This document shows positions 7,089-15,656 of a DNA stretch of 64,000 nt, one piece after another. Numbering within the stretch: position 1 is the first letter of the stretch; every line of letters begins with the position of its first letter. The notes beneath the pieces are model-generated. The model saw nothing but the letters and a program-made list of their open reading frames with translations. It ran no database searches and had not been told where the DNA came from. Both the position numbers and the translations under genes were made by a program. The DNA lies in NCBI RefSeq assembly GCF_015547515.1, contig NZ_JADMVE010000002.1, forward strand, positions 310,001 through 374,000, read 5' to 3'. Source of the DNA: Eubacterium sp. 1001713B170207_170306_E7 (GTDB lineage Bacteria > Bacillota > Clostridia > Eubacteriales > Eubacteriaceae).

Positions 7089-8123
7089 ATGAAAATAAAG
7101 TTAAAAAAATACGCGATGCCCTTATCCATTGCAGGGTGCCTGATCTTAATTTATTTATGCACCATCGTAGGCATTACCTCCATTCCCTTTGGCGAGGCCA
7201 ACCGGATTTTGCTGCATGAAGTCCTGCACCTGCCTGTGAATATGGATGGCATCTCTGCCGGCAACATTGCGATTATCTGGAATGTCCGGCTGCCACGGGT
7301 CATTCTGGGCTTTCTGACAGGTGGGGCGCTGGCGGTCTGCGGCGCAGCCTACCAGGGGATTTTTAAGAATCCCATGGCGGATCCTTTTATTCTGGGGGTT
7401 TCCTCCGGCGCTGCGCTGGGCGCTTCCATCGGCATTGTCATGCATTTTTCAACAGGCTTCCTGGGATTGAACGGAATCGCTGTTTTGGCCTTTGTAGGCG
7501 CCTTTCTGGCGATCTTTTTAGTGTACAACATTTCAAAGGTCGGGAGAAAAGTGCCGGTTGCGTCCCTTCTGCTGAGCGGGATCGCCGTGAGCCAGTCGCT
7601 GACGGCTTTTATGTCCCTGCTTATGATTTTCAATGTTCAGAGCATGAATCAGATTATGTTCTGGACCATGGGCAGTCTGAACGGTAAGGGATGGAGCCAG
7701 GTAATCACTGTTTTGCCTTACGTTATTATCGGGTGCCTGATTTTATTCACCACGGTCCGGGAGCTGGATATCATGCTTCTCGGTGAGGATGCTGCCACAC
7801 AACTGGGTGTCAATACCGACCACCTGAAGAAAAAGGTGCTGGTTGTCTCATCGGTGATCACCGCGGCGGTGGTCTCTGTGACCGGGATTATCGGCTTTGT
7901 CGGCCTGGTGGTGCCGCACATTGTGCGGATTTTATCCGGGCCCAAGCACCGGATTCTGCTGCCCTTTTCACTGGTATTCGGCGGCACCTTCCTCATTATC
8001 TGTGACACGCTGGCCCGGACGGTTTCCTCACAGGAAATCCCCGTCGGGATCATCACCGCTGCCTTTGGCGGCCCCTTCTTTATTTACCTTCTGCGTAAAT
8101 CGAAGAAAGGAGGCACCCGATAA
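7089..8123 (+). CDS. btuC: cobalamin ABC transporter permease, FecCD family
   Basis: The 344-residue protein is a multi-helix membrane permease of the BtuC/FecCD type. Landmarks include RLPRVILGFLTGGALAVCG in the second helix region, the glycine-rich FKNPMADPFILGVSSGA segment, and the VVSVTGIIGFVGLVVPHIVR segment that contacts the ATPase. It would form a dimer in the membrane and pass cobalamin inward. Its stop codon overlaps the ATG of the ATPase gene by one base, so the two are translationally coupled. Confidence 0.9.
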   Translation: MKIKLKKYAMPLSIAGCLILIYLCTIVGITSIPFGEANRILLHEVLHLPVNMDGISAGNIAIIWNVRLPRVILGFLTGGALAVCGAAYQGIFKNPMADPFILGVSSGAALGASIGIVMHFSTGFLGLNGIAVLAFVGAFLAIFLVYNISKVGRKVPVASLLLSGIAVSQSLTAFMSLLMIFNVQSMNQIMFWTMGSLNGKGWSQVITVLPYVIIGCLILFTTVRELDIMLLGEDAATQLGVNTDHLKKKVLVVSSVITAAVVSVTGIIGFVGLVVPHIVRILSGPKHRILLPFSLVFGGTFLIICDTLARTVSSQEIPVGIITAAFGGPFFIYLLRKSKKGGTR

Positions 8124-9373
8124 TGGAAAACTCAGTCATGCTGAAATTTGAAGGTGTCCATACCGGCTACGGGGATAAGGAAGTCATCAAGGGCTTTACA
8201 GCGGATATCCACAAGGGTGAGTTTGTCGGCCTTATCGGCTCAAACGGCACGGGTAAATCCACACTGCTCAAATGCCTGTCCGGCCTTCTGCCGATCACTG
8301 GCGGCAGGATTGTGGTCAAAGGTAAAGACAACGCCGGGCTCAAACAGCGTGAACGCTCTCAGATGGTGGCCGTAGTGCCCCAGTCCTTTGATATCGACTA
8401 TGACTTTACGGTTGAGGACATTGTGCTCATGGGCAGGAACCCTTATCTGAGCTATAAGGACCGCGAGGGCGCAGAGGATTACCGCATTGTGGAGCAGGCC
8501 ATGAAGATGACCAAGACGCTGGGCTTCAGAGGCCGCATGTTCAATGAGCTCAGCGGCGGCGAAAAGCAGCGTGTGATCATCGCGCGGGCCATTGCACAGG
8601 AGCCGGACATTATTCTGCTGGACGAGCCCACCTCCGCGCTGGATGTGCACCATCAGATTGAGGTGATGGAATTAATCGACCAGCTCAATAAAAATGACCA
8701 TATGACTGTGGTGGCTGTGCTTCACGATATCAACCTGGCATCCCGGTACTGTAAACGCCTGATCATGATTCAGGACGGCCGGGTAGTGGCGGACGGGCCG
8801 CCGGCGGACGTGGTCATTGAGCGGAATTTAAAACAGCTTTATAATATGAAGATGCTGGTGCGGGAAAACGCGGTTTTTGAGAAGCCGGAGATCGTGCCCA
8901 TCCGTGTGCTGGAGGGCGAGGAAGCCCGCAATCCGCTTCACATCCATGTGATCTGCGGCGGCAGCGGCGCCTCAAAGGTCATTGAGGAGTTGGACGACAT
9001 GGGACACTGGGTAACCGCCGGCGTCATCAATGAGGGCAGCGACGACTGGCTGGTCTGTAAGTCGCTGAATCTTGATATTGTCGGGGAACGGCCTTTTACG
9101 ACCATCTCCATGGAAAAGCAGCGGGAAAACTTAAAGCTGATGCAGGACGCCGACATCGTTCTGGTTGCAGATGTGCCCTTTGGACTTGGCAACGTCAATA
9201 ATCTGGAGGGTCTGGAGACCCTGGACGCGGAGATTTACCTGCACGCAAACTGCCTGAATAACGATTTTACCGAGGGCAGGCTGGAAGCCTGTCTGAATAA
9301 GATACGCGCGAGAAAAACCGTGGTCGAAATCGGAGACCACGACGCGTTTTTAGAATTGCTTCAGCAACGTTAG
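8123..9373 (+). CDS. btuD: cobalamin ABC transporter ATPase with C-terminal extension
   Basis: Residues 1 to about 250 are a complete ABC ATPase: Walker [10 protein letters not shown] at 39-47, signature LSGGEKQR at 143-150, Walker B IILLDEP at 163-169 and the switch His of VLHD near 201. Residues 270-416 are an added domain, beginning [18 protein letters not shown], that looks like a Rossmann-type alpha/beta fold with a glycine-rich loop. The usual BtuD is about 250 residues, so this form is about 165 residues longer. The extra domain could bind a corrinoid precursor or nucleotide and regulate import, but nothing in the sequence fixes this. AAAGGAGG precedes the start. Confidence 0.88.
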   Translation: MENSVMLKFEGVHTGYGDKEVIKGFTADIHKGEFVGLIGSNGTGKSTLLKCLSGLLPITGGRIVVKGKDNAGLKQRERSQMVAVVPQSFDIDYDFTVEDIVLMGRNPYLSYKDREGAEDYRIVEQAMKMTKTLGFRGRMFNELSGGEKQRVIIARAIAQEPDIILLDEPTSALDVHHQIEVMELIDQLNKNDHMTVVAVLHDINLASRYCKRLIMIQDGRVVADGPPADVVIERNLKQLYNMKMLVRENAVFEKPEIVPIRVLEGEEARNPLHIHVICGGSGASKVIEELDDMGHWVTAGVINEGSDDWLVCKSLNLDIVGERPFTTISMEKQRENLKLMQDADIVLVADVPFGLGNVNNLEGLETLDAEIYLHANCLNNDFTEGRLEACLNKIRARKTVVEIGDHDAFLELLQQR

Positions 9374-9401
9374 AAATTGGGATAACCTGGGAGATTGTGC
9401 T

Positions 9402-10790
9402 ATGAATACTTTTATGCTGGCAGGAGTCAGCAGTAATGTTGGGAAAACAACCGTGACCATGGGGGTGATGTCTGCCCTGTGCAAAAGGAACGGTTCAGTG
9501 GTTCCCTTTAAAACCGGACCGGATTACATTGATCCGATGTTCCACACCTTTGTCACTGGAAAGAAATCCACCAACCTGGACACCTGGATGGTGGATCGGG
9601 AGACCATCCGGTCCTTGTTTTACCACAAGCTGTCCGAGGATTCCATCGCGGTGATCGAAGGGGTCATGGGACTCTATGACGGCCACGGGCTGGAAACCGA
9701 TGTGGGCAGCAGCGCTTACCTGTCAAAGGTGGTGGACGCGCCGGTTTTTCTGATCATCGACGGCCGGGGCATGTCCAAAAGCGCGGCGGCCATGGTCAAG
9801 GGTTATGTGGATTTTGACCCGGAAACCCGGATTGCCGGTGTGATCATCAATAAGATTGCTTCGGAATCTCACTATCAGCTTTTAAAGGAAATGATTGAGA
9901 CCTGCACGGGGGTTCCTTGTGTTGGCTATTTTCCGAATTGTCCGGATATTGTCATGAACAGCCGGCATCTCGGCCTTATTCCGGTGGACGAGCTTCAGGG
10001 CCTCCGGGAGCAGGTGGAAAAGGCGGCGGCGCTGGCAGAGCAGCATATTGATCTCGACAGGATGTTAGCGCTCAGCCGCAGAGAAGCCATACCGGACGTT
10101 CGGGAGGACCCCTTTGACGCCTGTGCGGGCCGTTACGCAGATTTGACCGTAGGCTTCGCTAAGGACAAGGCCTTCAGCTTCTATTATGAGGATAATTTCA
10201 ACGCGCTCAGAAAGCTGGGGGTCCGGCTGGTGCCCTTCAGTCCCCTTGAGGACAGCGGACTGCCCGAGGGTCTGGACGCCCTGTACATCGGCGGCGGTTT
10301 TCCGGAAATGTTCGGGCGAGACCTTGAGAAGAACCACGCCTTCAGGGAGAGTATAAAAAACGCTTTGGAAAACGGCCTTCCCTGTTTTGCGGAATGCGGC
10401 GGCCTGATGTATCTCACAGAGAGCATGGAAATGCTGGACGGCGAAAAATACCGGGCGGCAGGCTTTTTTAAGGCGGACACAAAGATGACCAAGCGGCTTC
10501 AGCGGTTTGGTTATATTGACATTGACACCGTGATCCACGGCACGCCCATACAGATTAAAGGGCATGAGTTTCATCACAGCCTGGTGCATGAGAGGGAGCC
10601 AATCCCCACGCGTTACCAGATTACCAAGGGAGACCGGAAATGGACCTGCGGCTTCTGCAGGAAAAATACCCTTGCCGGGTACCCGCACATTCATTTCTAC
10701 AGCAACCCGCAGTTTTTGCTGGCGCTGTTAGACAAAGCCGAAAAAATCAAGAGGTTGGAGGAACAGGACAGTGAGAACAGTAACGGTTAA
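9402..10790 (+). CDS. cbiA: cobyrinate a,c-diamide synthase
   Basis: The 462-residue enzyme amidates cob(II)yrinate at side chains a and c with glutamine and ATP. Its N-terminal dethiobiotin-synthetase-like domain carries the P-loop GVSSNVGKT at 8-16. The C-terminal class I glutamine amidotransferase-like domain carries the nucleophile Cys332 (FAECGGLMYL) and a late GYPHIHFYSNP His segment. Length and domain order are normal for CbiA. It is the fourth gene of the riboswitch operon, and its 3' end overlaps the next gene by 20 bases. Confidence 0.93.
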   Translation: MNTFMLAGVSSNVGKTTVTMGVMSALCKRNGSVVPFKTGPDYIDPMFHTFVTGKKSTNLDTWMVDRETIRSLFYHKLSEDSIAVIEGVMGLYDGHGLETDVGSSAYLSKVVDAPVFLIIDGRGMSKSAAAMVKGYVDFDPETRIAGVIINKIASESHYQLLKEMIETCTGVPCVGYFPNCPDIVMNSRHLGLIPVDELQGLREQVEKAAALAEQHIDLDRMLALSRREAIPDVREDPFDACAGRYADLTVGFAKDKAFSFYYEDNFNALRKLGVRLVPFSPLEDSGLPEGLDALYIGGGFPEMFGRDLEKNHAFRESIKNALENGLPCFAECGGLMYLTESMEMLDGEKYRAAGFFKADTKMTKRLQRFGYIDIDTVIHGTPIQIKGHEFHHSLVHEREPIPTRYQITKGDRKWTCGFCRKNTLAGYPHIHFYSNPQFLLALLDKAEKIKRLEEQDSENSNG

Positions 10791-11649
10791 ATCGCCGGGC
10801 TCCTGCGGAGAATTTATCCAGGGAATCTATCACGAACAGCCGTGCCTCGTATCCTGTCCCATTGATCTTTACTCCAATATCCGCATTGTGGAAGGGCCGG
10901 CCACCCGTATGCTCGACACCAAGGCGGTACAGATGCTGGAGCTGATCTTTTCAGAGTACAGCATTCCAAGGGAGGAGAAGCACCATATCAATATTCAGAT
11001 GTCCTCGGAAATTCCCATTGAAAAGGGCATGGCCAGCAGCACCGCAGATATCGCCGGGATTGCCAGGGGCCTGAGCGCTTATTATGATCTGGGGCTCAGC
11101 GATAAAACCATTGCGGAGCTCTGCGTGTTCATCGAACCGACGGACAATATCATGTTTGAGCGGCTGAATCTTTTCAACCATGTGTGCGGCGACGTGCTGA
11201 TCAATTTTGAGGCGCAGCTGGAAGCGCAGATATTGATCGTCGAGTTCAAGGGCGCTGTCAACACCATGAATTTTCACCGCCAGCAGGATGGCTACACACG
11301 TGAGGAGGTCGCGCGGTTCGGAGAGGTTCTGGAGCTTTTTAAACAGGGGCTGCGGGATAAAAGCCTTGACGCCATCGGACGCGCCTGCACCGAAAGCGCC
11401 AGGCTGAACCAGAAAATCCTATATAAACCCCATCTCGAGGCATTGGCGGCCTTGTCGGAGGCATTCGGCGGGCACGGGGTTATCACAGGCCACAGCGGCA
11501 CGGTAATCGGCGTGCTGTACAGCGAGGAGGCCTTTGACTACACTGCTTTTATGCAGCGATTTTTGAACGTTGTCCCCAAACAGGACTACGACGCGCTGTT
11601 TTTGAAGAATATCATTCCCGGAGGCCTGAAGGTTTCCATAGAGGATTGA
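10771..11649 (+). CDS. pduX: GHMP kinase, probable L-threonine kinase
   Basis: This 292-residue GHMP-family kinase starts at GTG 10771, inside the end of cbiA, behind GGAGGAAC. It opens with KSPGSCGEFIQG, close to the PduX N-terminus, and has the GHMP phosphate loop in EKGMASSTADIAG near residues 85-97. PduX makes L-threonine-phosphate from L-threonine and ATP. That product is decarboxylated by CobD (present at 34.9 kb) to the aminopropanol arm of cobalamin. Its place inside the cbi operon supports this role over homoserine kinase or mevalonate-type activities. Confidence 0.82.
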   Translation: MRTVTVKSPGSCGEFIQGIYHEQPCLVSCPIDLYSNIRIVEGPATRMLDTKAVQMLELIFSEYSIPREEKHHINIQMSSEIPIEKGMASSTADIAGIARGLSAYYDLGLSDKTIAELCVFIEPTDNIMFERLNLFNHVCGDVLINFEAQLEAQILIVEFKGAVNTMNFHRQQDGYTREEVARFGEVLELFKQGLRDKSLDAIGRACTESARLNQKILYKPHLEALAALSEAFGGHGVITGHSGTVIGVLYSEEAFDYTAFMQRFLNVVPKQDYDALFLKNIIPGGLKVSIED

Positions 11650-11722
11650 GCGGCGGCCTTTATTTTGGGCTTCAGCCATTTATGAAGCGGGTTTACCGCG
11701 CAAACAACGAAAGGAAAACTAA

Positions 11723-12364
11723 ATGACAGCTTATATCAACAACCCGAAAGAAATTGAGAAAAGAAGCTTTGAGATTATTACCGAGGAGCTCGGCGGAAAG
11801 ACCTTTCCGCCGGAGATCGCGGATATTGTAAAGCGTGTGATCCACACCACCGCTGATTTTGAGTACGCTGACCTGATTGAATTTAAGAACAACGCAGTCG
11901 AAAGCGGCCTGAAAGCCCTTGCGGCCGGCAAAAAAATCTATGCGGATACCAGCATGATCAAGGTAGCCGTCAACCGCAAAGCGCTGGCGGACCACCAGCT
12001 TGAAATTGTCAACTACGTTCACGACGAGGATGTGGCAAAGGCCGCCAAGGAACGGGGCGTTACCCGTTCAACCGTGGGCATGGAAAAAGCTCTGGACGAC
12101 GACAGCGTCGGCATTTTTGCCATTGGCAACGCGCCGACTGCGCTGTATAAGCTCATTGAGTTCATCAAAGAAGGAAAAGCGAAGCCAGATTTAATCGTGG
12201 GCGCTCCCATCGGTTTTGTGGGCGCGGCAGAATCCAAGGAAGCCCTTGACGAGCTGGACGCCCTGGCGGTTCCATACATTCGCATTAACGGCAGAAAGGG
12301 CGGCAGCCCGGTGGTTGCGGCGATTTTAAACGCCATGCTCTATAAATTAGGACGGGATTGGTAA
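11723..12364 (+). CDS. cbiC: cobalt-precorrin-8 methylmutase
   Basis: The 213-residue protein is CbiC/CobH, which moves the methyl group from C11 to C12 to give cobyrinic acid. The catalytic His lies at residue 41 in RVIHTTADFEYA, matching the family's single active-site histidine. The glycine-rich VGAPIGFVGAAESK segment near 153-166 is also typical. It sits between pduX and cbiL, with GAAAGGAAA before the ATG. Confidence 0.92.
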   Translation: MTAYINNPKEIEKRSFEIITEELGGKTFPPEIADIVKRVIHTTADFEYADLIEFKNNAVESGLKALAAGKKIYADTSMIKVAVNRKALADHQLEIVNYVHDEDVAKAAKERGVTRSTVGMEKALDDDSVGIFAIGNAPTALYKLIEFIKEGKAKPDLIVGAPIGFVGAAESKEALDELDALAVPYIRINGRKGGSPVVAAILNAMLYKLGRDW

Positions 12365-12372
12365 GAGGAAGA

Positions 12373-13092
12373 ATGAAAGGTATATTTTATGGTTTGGGCG
12401 TCGGCCCTGGAGATCCGGATTTACTGACAGTAAAGGCACACAAAATTCTGCAGTCGGCAGATGTGATCATTACACCGACTAAAAAGATGGGAAAACCAAG
12501 CATCGCTTACCGTATTGTGGAAAGCCATATTACCGACCATACGCGTGTTGTGGAAATGTCTTTCCCAATGCTTTCCCTGAGCGCAGAACGTGAAACCCTG
12601 GAAAAGCAGTGGAAGGAAAACGCCGACGAGATTGAAAAAATTCTGGAAGAGGGAAAAAGCGTTGTCTTCTTGACCCTTGGCGATCCGATGGTGTTCAGCA
12701 CCTATTCCTATGTGATGGAATACCTTCTGGAGCGGGGCGTTGAGGTGATCACCCTTTCCGGCGTGCCGTCCTTCTGCAACCTGGCGGCTCAGATCAATGT
12801 TCCGCTGACCCAGGGTGAGGAATCGCTCGGGATCGTGGCAATGACACAGCCCATTGAGGAAATACAGCAGATTCTGGACGCGCACCGCAACATTGTTATT
12901 ATGAAGGTCAGCGCGGACAATAAACGTCTGGCTGAAGAGCTGGAAAAACGCGGACTGGAAAATTCCTTTGTGCTGGTATCCAATATCGGTATGGAAAATC
13001 AGACCATTATCCGCGATATTGAAGTGCTCAAGGGCGATATTCCTTATCTGTCCACTCTGCTGATCAAAAAGGATTACGACATCACACTATAA
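12373..13092 (+). CDS. cbiL: cobalt-precorrin-2 C20-methyltransferase
   Basis: The start is taken as ATG 12373 behind AAGAGGAAG; an upstream in-frame TTG at 12358 overlaps cbiC and lacks a site. The 239-residue product is a tetrapyrrole methylase opening with GLGVGPGDPDLLTVKA, the SAM-binding signature, and carries FLTLGDPMVFSTYSY in the second motif. It methylates C20 of cobalt-factor II. The distinctive early VITPTKKM segment suits CbiL rather than the related CbiF or CbiH. Confidence 0.9.
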   Translation: MKGIFYGLGVGPGDPDLLTVKAHKILQSADVIITPTKKMGKPSIAYRIVESHITDHTRVVEMSFPMLSLSAERETLEKQWKENADEIEKILEEGKSVVFLTLGDPMVFSTYSYVMEYLLERGVEVITLSGVPSFCNLAAQINVPLTQGEESLGIVAMTQPIEEIQQILDAHRNIVIMKVSADNKRLAEELEKRGLENSFVLVSNIGMENQTIIRDIEVLKGDIPYLSTLLIKKDYDITL

Positions 13093-13108
13093 ACAGGATT
13101 AAGAAAAA

Positions 13109-13169
13109 AGGAGGCCGATGCAGAAATCGGGGTGCCCGGGGCACAAACGGTGCTGCAAAGGCCTCTTTT
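13109..13169 (+). other. structured intercistronic RNA element between cbiL and cbiD
   Basis: A nested stem is readable: GAGGCC (13111-13116) with GGCCTC (13160-13165), then GCAG (13120-13123) with CTGC (13153-13156), then GTGCC (13132-13136) with GGCAC (13140-13144). TTTTAG follows the outer stem. It may act as a partial terminator, a processing site or a small regulatory fold; it separates the early operon genes from cbiD-cbiE-cbiT. Confidence 0.45.
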
Positions 13170-13181
13170 AGCGAGGATAAT

Positions 13182-14309
13182 ATGCTGGAAAAATATATAG
13201 AAAAAGGCGGCAAGCGGCTGCGCTATGGCTACACCACAGGCTCCTGCGCCACAGCGGCGGCAAAGGGCGCGGTGTCCATGCTGCTGGGTGGTAAAAAGCT
13301 TGAAACCATTGGCATTGACACCCCAAAGGGGTGGCCGCTGACCATCGAGCTGTTTGACTGCGAAATCGGTGAGAACTGGGCTTCCTGCTCAGTGATCAAG
13401 GATGGCGGCGACGATCCGGATATTACAAACGGCGTTAAAATTTTTGTGAAGGTGACCCAAAAGGCCGAGCCCGGTATTGTTTTTAAAGGCGGCCGGGGCG
13501 TCGGTAAGGTTACCCTGAAGGGACTGAGCCTGCCAGTGGGAGAGCCGGCCATCAATCCGGTTCCCCGGGAGATGATCACCCGTGAAATCATGAAAGTGAT
13601 GAAGGACTACGAAGCGGCGGGCGGCTATGAGGTAGAGGTCTCCATCCCGGACGGTGAGGTTCTGGCTAAACGGACCTTTAATCCCAAGCTTGGGATTGTC
13701 GGCGGCTTGTCCGTCGTGGGCACCTCCGGTATCGTTGAGCCCATGAGCGAGGATGCGCTGAAGGAATCCATGCGGCTGGAGCTGTCCATGCTCAAGGCGA
13801 AGGGCGTTGATGAGATCATCTTTGTTCCCGGTAATTATGGCAAGGATTTTGTGGAATCACTTCACCTGAATACCGAGGTACTTGTGAAAACCAGCAATTT
13901 TATTGGCTTTATGCTGGAGGAAGCAGAGCGGATGGGCTTTAAAAAGATTCTCTTTGTCGGGCATTTGGGAAAGCTGGTAAAGGTGGCAGGCGGCCTGTTC
14001 AACACGCACAGCGCTGTGGCGGACGGGCGGATGGAAATTCTGGCGGCGCACTGCGCGCTTCTTGGCGGCAGCCAGGCTTGCGTGGAAAAAATCATGAACA
14101 GCACCACCACCGACGAGGCCGTAGACTACCTGCTTGAGGAAAAACTTCCGGGTTATTTTGACCACCTGGCCGAAGCGGTTAAAAAACGTTGCGAGGCAAA
14201 GGTTTATGACAATATAGAAATTGAGACAATCATTTTCTCAAAGGCGCACGGACTTTTAGGAGAAAGCGCCAAAGCAAAGGACAGGGTGAAAGCGCTATGT
14301 ATAAATTAA
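13182..14309 (+). CDS. cbiD: cobalt-precorrin-5B C1-methyltransferase
   Basis: The 375-residue protein is CbiD, which methylates C1 during ring contraction in the anaerobic corrin pathway. The opening LRYGYTTGSCATAAAKGA motif and the GDDPDITNG segment are characteristic. The later GNYGKDF and VGHLGKLVKVAGG segments also fit the family. Length is normal. The gene follows the structured element by 13 bp and overlaps cbiE by 13 bases, so cbiD-cbiE-cbiT are translationally linked. Confidence 0.94.
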   Translation: MLEKYIEKGGKRLRYGYTTGSCATAAAKGAVSMLLGGKKLETIGIDTPKGWPLTIELFDCEIGENWASCSVIKDGGDDPDITNGVKIFVKVTQKAEPGIVFKGGRGVGKVTLKGLSLPVGEPAINPVPREMITREIMKVMKDYEAAGGYEVEVSIPDGEVLAKRTFNPKLGIVGGLSVVGTSGIVEPMSEDALKESMRLELSMLKAKGVDEIIFVPGNYGKDFVESLHLNTEVLVKTSNFIGFMLEEAERMGFKKILFVGHLGKLVKVAGGLFNTHSAVADGRMEILAAHCALLGGSQACVEKIMNSTTTDEAVDYLLEEKLPGYFDHLAEAVKKRCEAKVYDNIEIETIIFSKAHGLLGESAKAKDRVKALCIN

Positions 14310-14923
14310 AAGTAGTGAGCCTGGGGCCGGGAAACCCCGATTATATTCTTCCCATCGCTAAAAAGGAAATTGCCGCGGCGGAGGTGATCCTGTGCGGAGA
14401 GCGTCATCTGGAAAGCTTTGACGCCACAGGCAAGGAAGTCATGATCATCGGCAGGGGAACGCCTTTATCCGAGCTGATGCAGCGTGTAAAGGAATATTAT
14501 CCGGTCCGGAAAACAGCCGTTGTCGTGTCGGGTGACTGCGGCTTCTACAGTCTTTTGACCTACACGAAAAAGAATGTTCCGCCGGAGGATATTGAGGCTA
14601 TTCCGGGGATTTCATCCTTACAGTACCTTTTTGCCAAAATCGGCATGACCTGGCAGGACGCCGAGATGATGAGCCTGCACGGCAGGGATCAGGATTTACT
14701 GAAACGGGTGGCAACCGGAAATAAGGTCGGTATTCTGACCGATGGTGAGCACAATACAGCCTATATTGCCAAAAAGCTGAGAGAAAACGGTTATGGGGAA
14801 AAATTCCTCTATGTTGGGGAGGATCTCTCCTATTCAGACGAACGGATTACAAGATTAACAGTGGAGGAGGGCCTTGGCTTTAAAGAAAAGGGCATGGCCG
14901 TAGTGGTGATTGCAGATGAGTAG
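14297..14923 (+). CDS. cbiE: cobalt-precorrin-7 C5-methyltransferase
   Basis: The 208-residue product is a tetrapyrrole methylase with SAM-binding VVSLGPGNPDYILP at the start and VVSGDCGFYSLL in the middle. CbiE methylates C5 of the corrin. Its reading frame starts within the end of cbiD and ends within the start of cbiT. In aerobic CobL the E and T activities are fused; here they are separate overlapping genes as in anaerobic pathways. Confidence 0.9.
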   Translation: MYKLKVVSLGPGNPDYILPIAKKEIAAAEVILCGERHLESFDATGKEVMIIGRGTPLSELMQRVKEYYPVRKTAVVVSGDCGFYSLLTYTKKNVPPEDIEAIPGISSLQYLFAKIGMTWQDAEMMSLHGRDQDLLKRVATGNKVGILTDGEHNTAYIAKKLRENGYGEKFLYVGEDLSYSDERITRLTVEEGLGFKEKGMAVVVIADE

Positions 14924-15494
14924 AGTAGCAGGATATAAAGATGAGGATTACATCCGGGGCAAAGCGCCGATGACAAAGCGGGAGGTTCGGATTCTGACCA
15001 TCTCTTTATTGGGTATTCAGGAAAAGGATATCGTGGTTGATATTGGCGCTGGTACCGGCGGCCTGACCATGGAGGCAGCTTACGCGGCAAATGAAGGCAG
15101 GGTTTACGCGGTTGAAGCCAAAGAGGCCGCGCTGGAGCTTGAGAAACAGAACATTGAGAAATTCGGCGCAGATAATGTGACCATCATTCCGGGAAAAGCG
15201 CCGGCTGTGCTTGAGAAAATCGAAGAAAAGGTCGATAAGGTCATCATCGGCGGTACCGGCGGACAGCTCGAGGAAATCTTTATCTGGTGCAGGGAGCATC
15301 TGAATCCGGGCGGCAGACTGGTAGCCAACTTTGTCACTATGGAAAACGCCTCTTTGGCCACAACCCTGATGCGCAAGTACTTTACCGACGTGGATATGAT
15401 TCAGGTAGGCGTCAGCCGGGGCGAGTTTATCGGCGGCCTGACCATGCTCAAAGCCTCCAATCCGATTTTTATTATTACCGGGAGTAGGGCTTAA
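14916..15494 (+). CDS. cbiT: cobalt-precorrin-6B C15-methyltransferase (decarboxylating)
   Basis: The start is ATG 14916, overlapping the end of cbiE; an in-frame TTG six bases upstream is less likely. The 192-residue enzyme is a class I SAM methyltransferase with VVDIGAGTGGLTMEAA as motif I. The N-terminal Y-x-x-DEDYIRGKAPMTK segment is typical of CbiT. It methylates C15 and decarboxylates the C12 acetate. It is the last gene of the first riboswitch operon. Confidence 0.92.
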   Translation: MSRVAGYKDEDYIRGKAPMTKREVRILTISLLGIQEKDIVVDIGAGTGGLTMEAAYAANEGRVYAVEAKEAALELEKQNIEKFGADNVTIIPGKAPAVLEKIEEKVDKVIIGGTGGQLEEIFIWCREHLNPGGRLVANFVTMENASLATTLMRKYFTDVDMIQVGVSRGEFIGGLTMLKASNPIFIITGSRA

Positions 15495-15571
15495 GGGCGG
15501 CTGCAGCTCCAAAAAGTATAAATTTTAATACACAAGAACAAAAGAATTTATGTTTACGGTGAAGCGTCAAA

Positions 15572-15612
15572 ATGGTATGATATAATAAAGTATACAATAT
15601 AATAAAGCATAC
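15572..15612 (+). promoter_or_regulatory. tandem -10-like repeat upstream of paaK
   Basis: TATAATAAAGTATACAA and TATAATAAAGCATACGG are consecutive 17-bp direct repeats, each with a perfect TATAAT. No good -35 was matched to either. They may give two closely spaced transcription starts, or a direct-repeat operator over the promoter. Confidence 0.45.
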
Positions 15613-15656
15613 GGCAGCTGCCGGCTGCTTAGAATAACAGAGAGGAATTGAAAATT

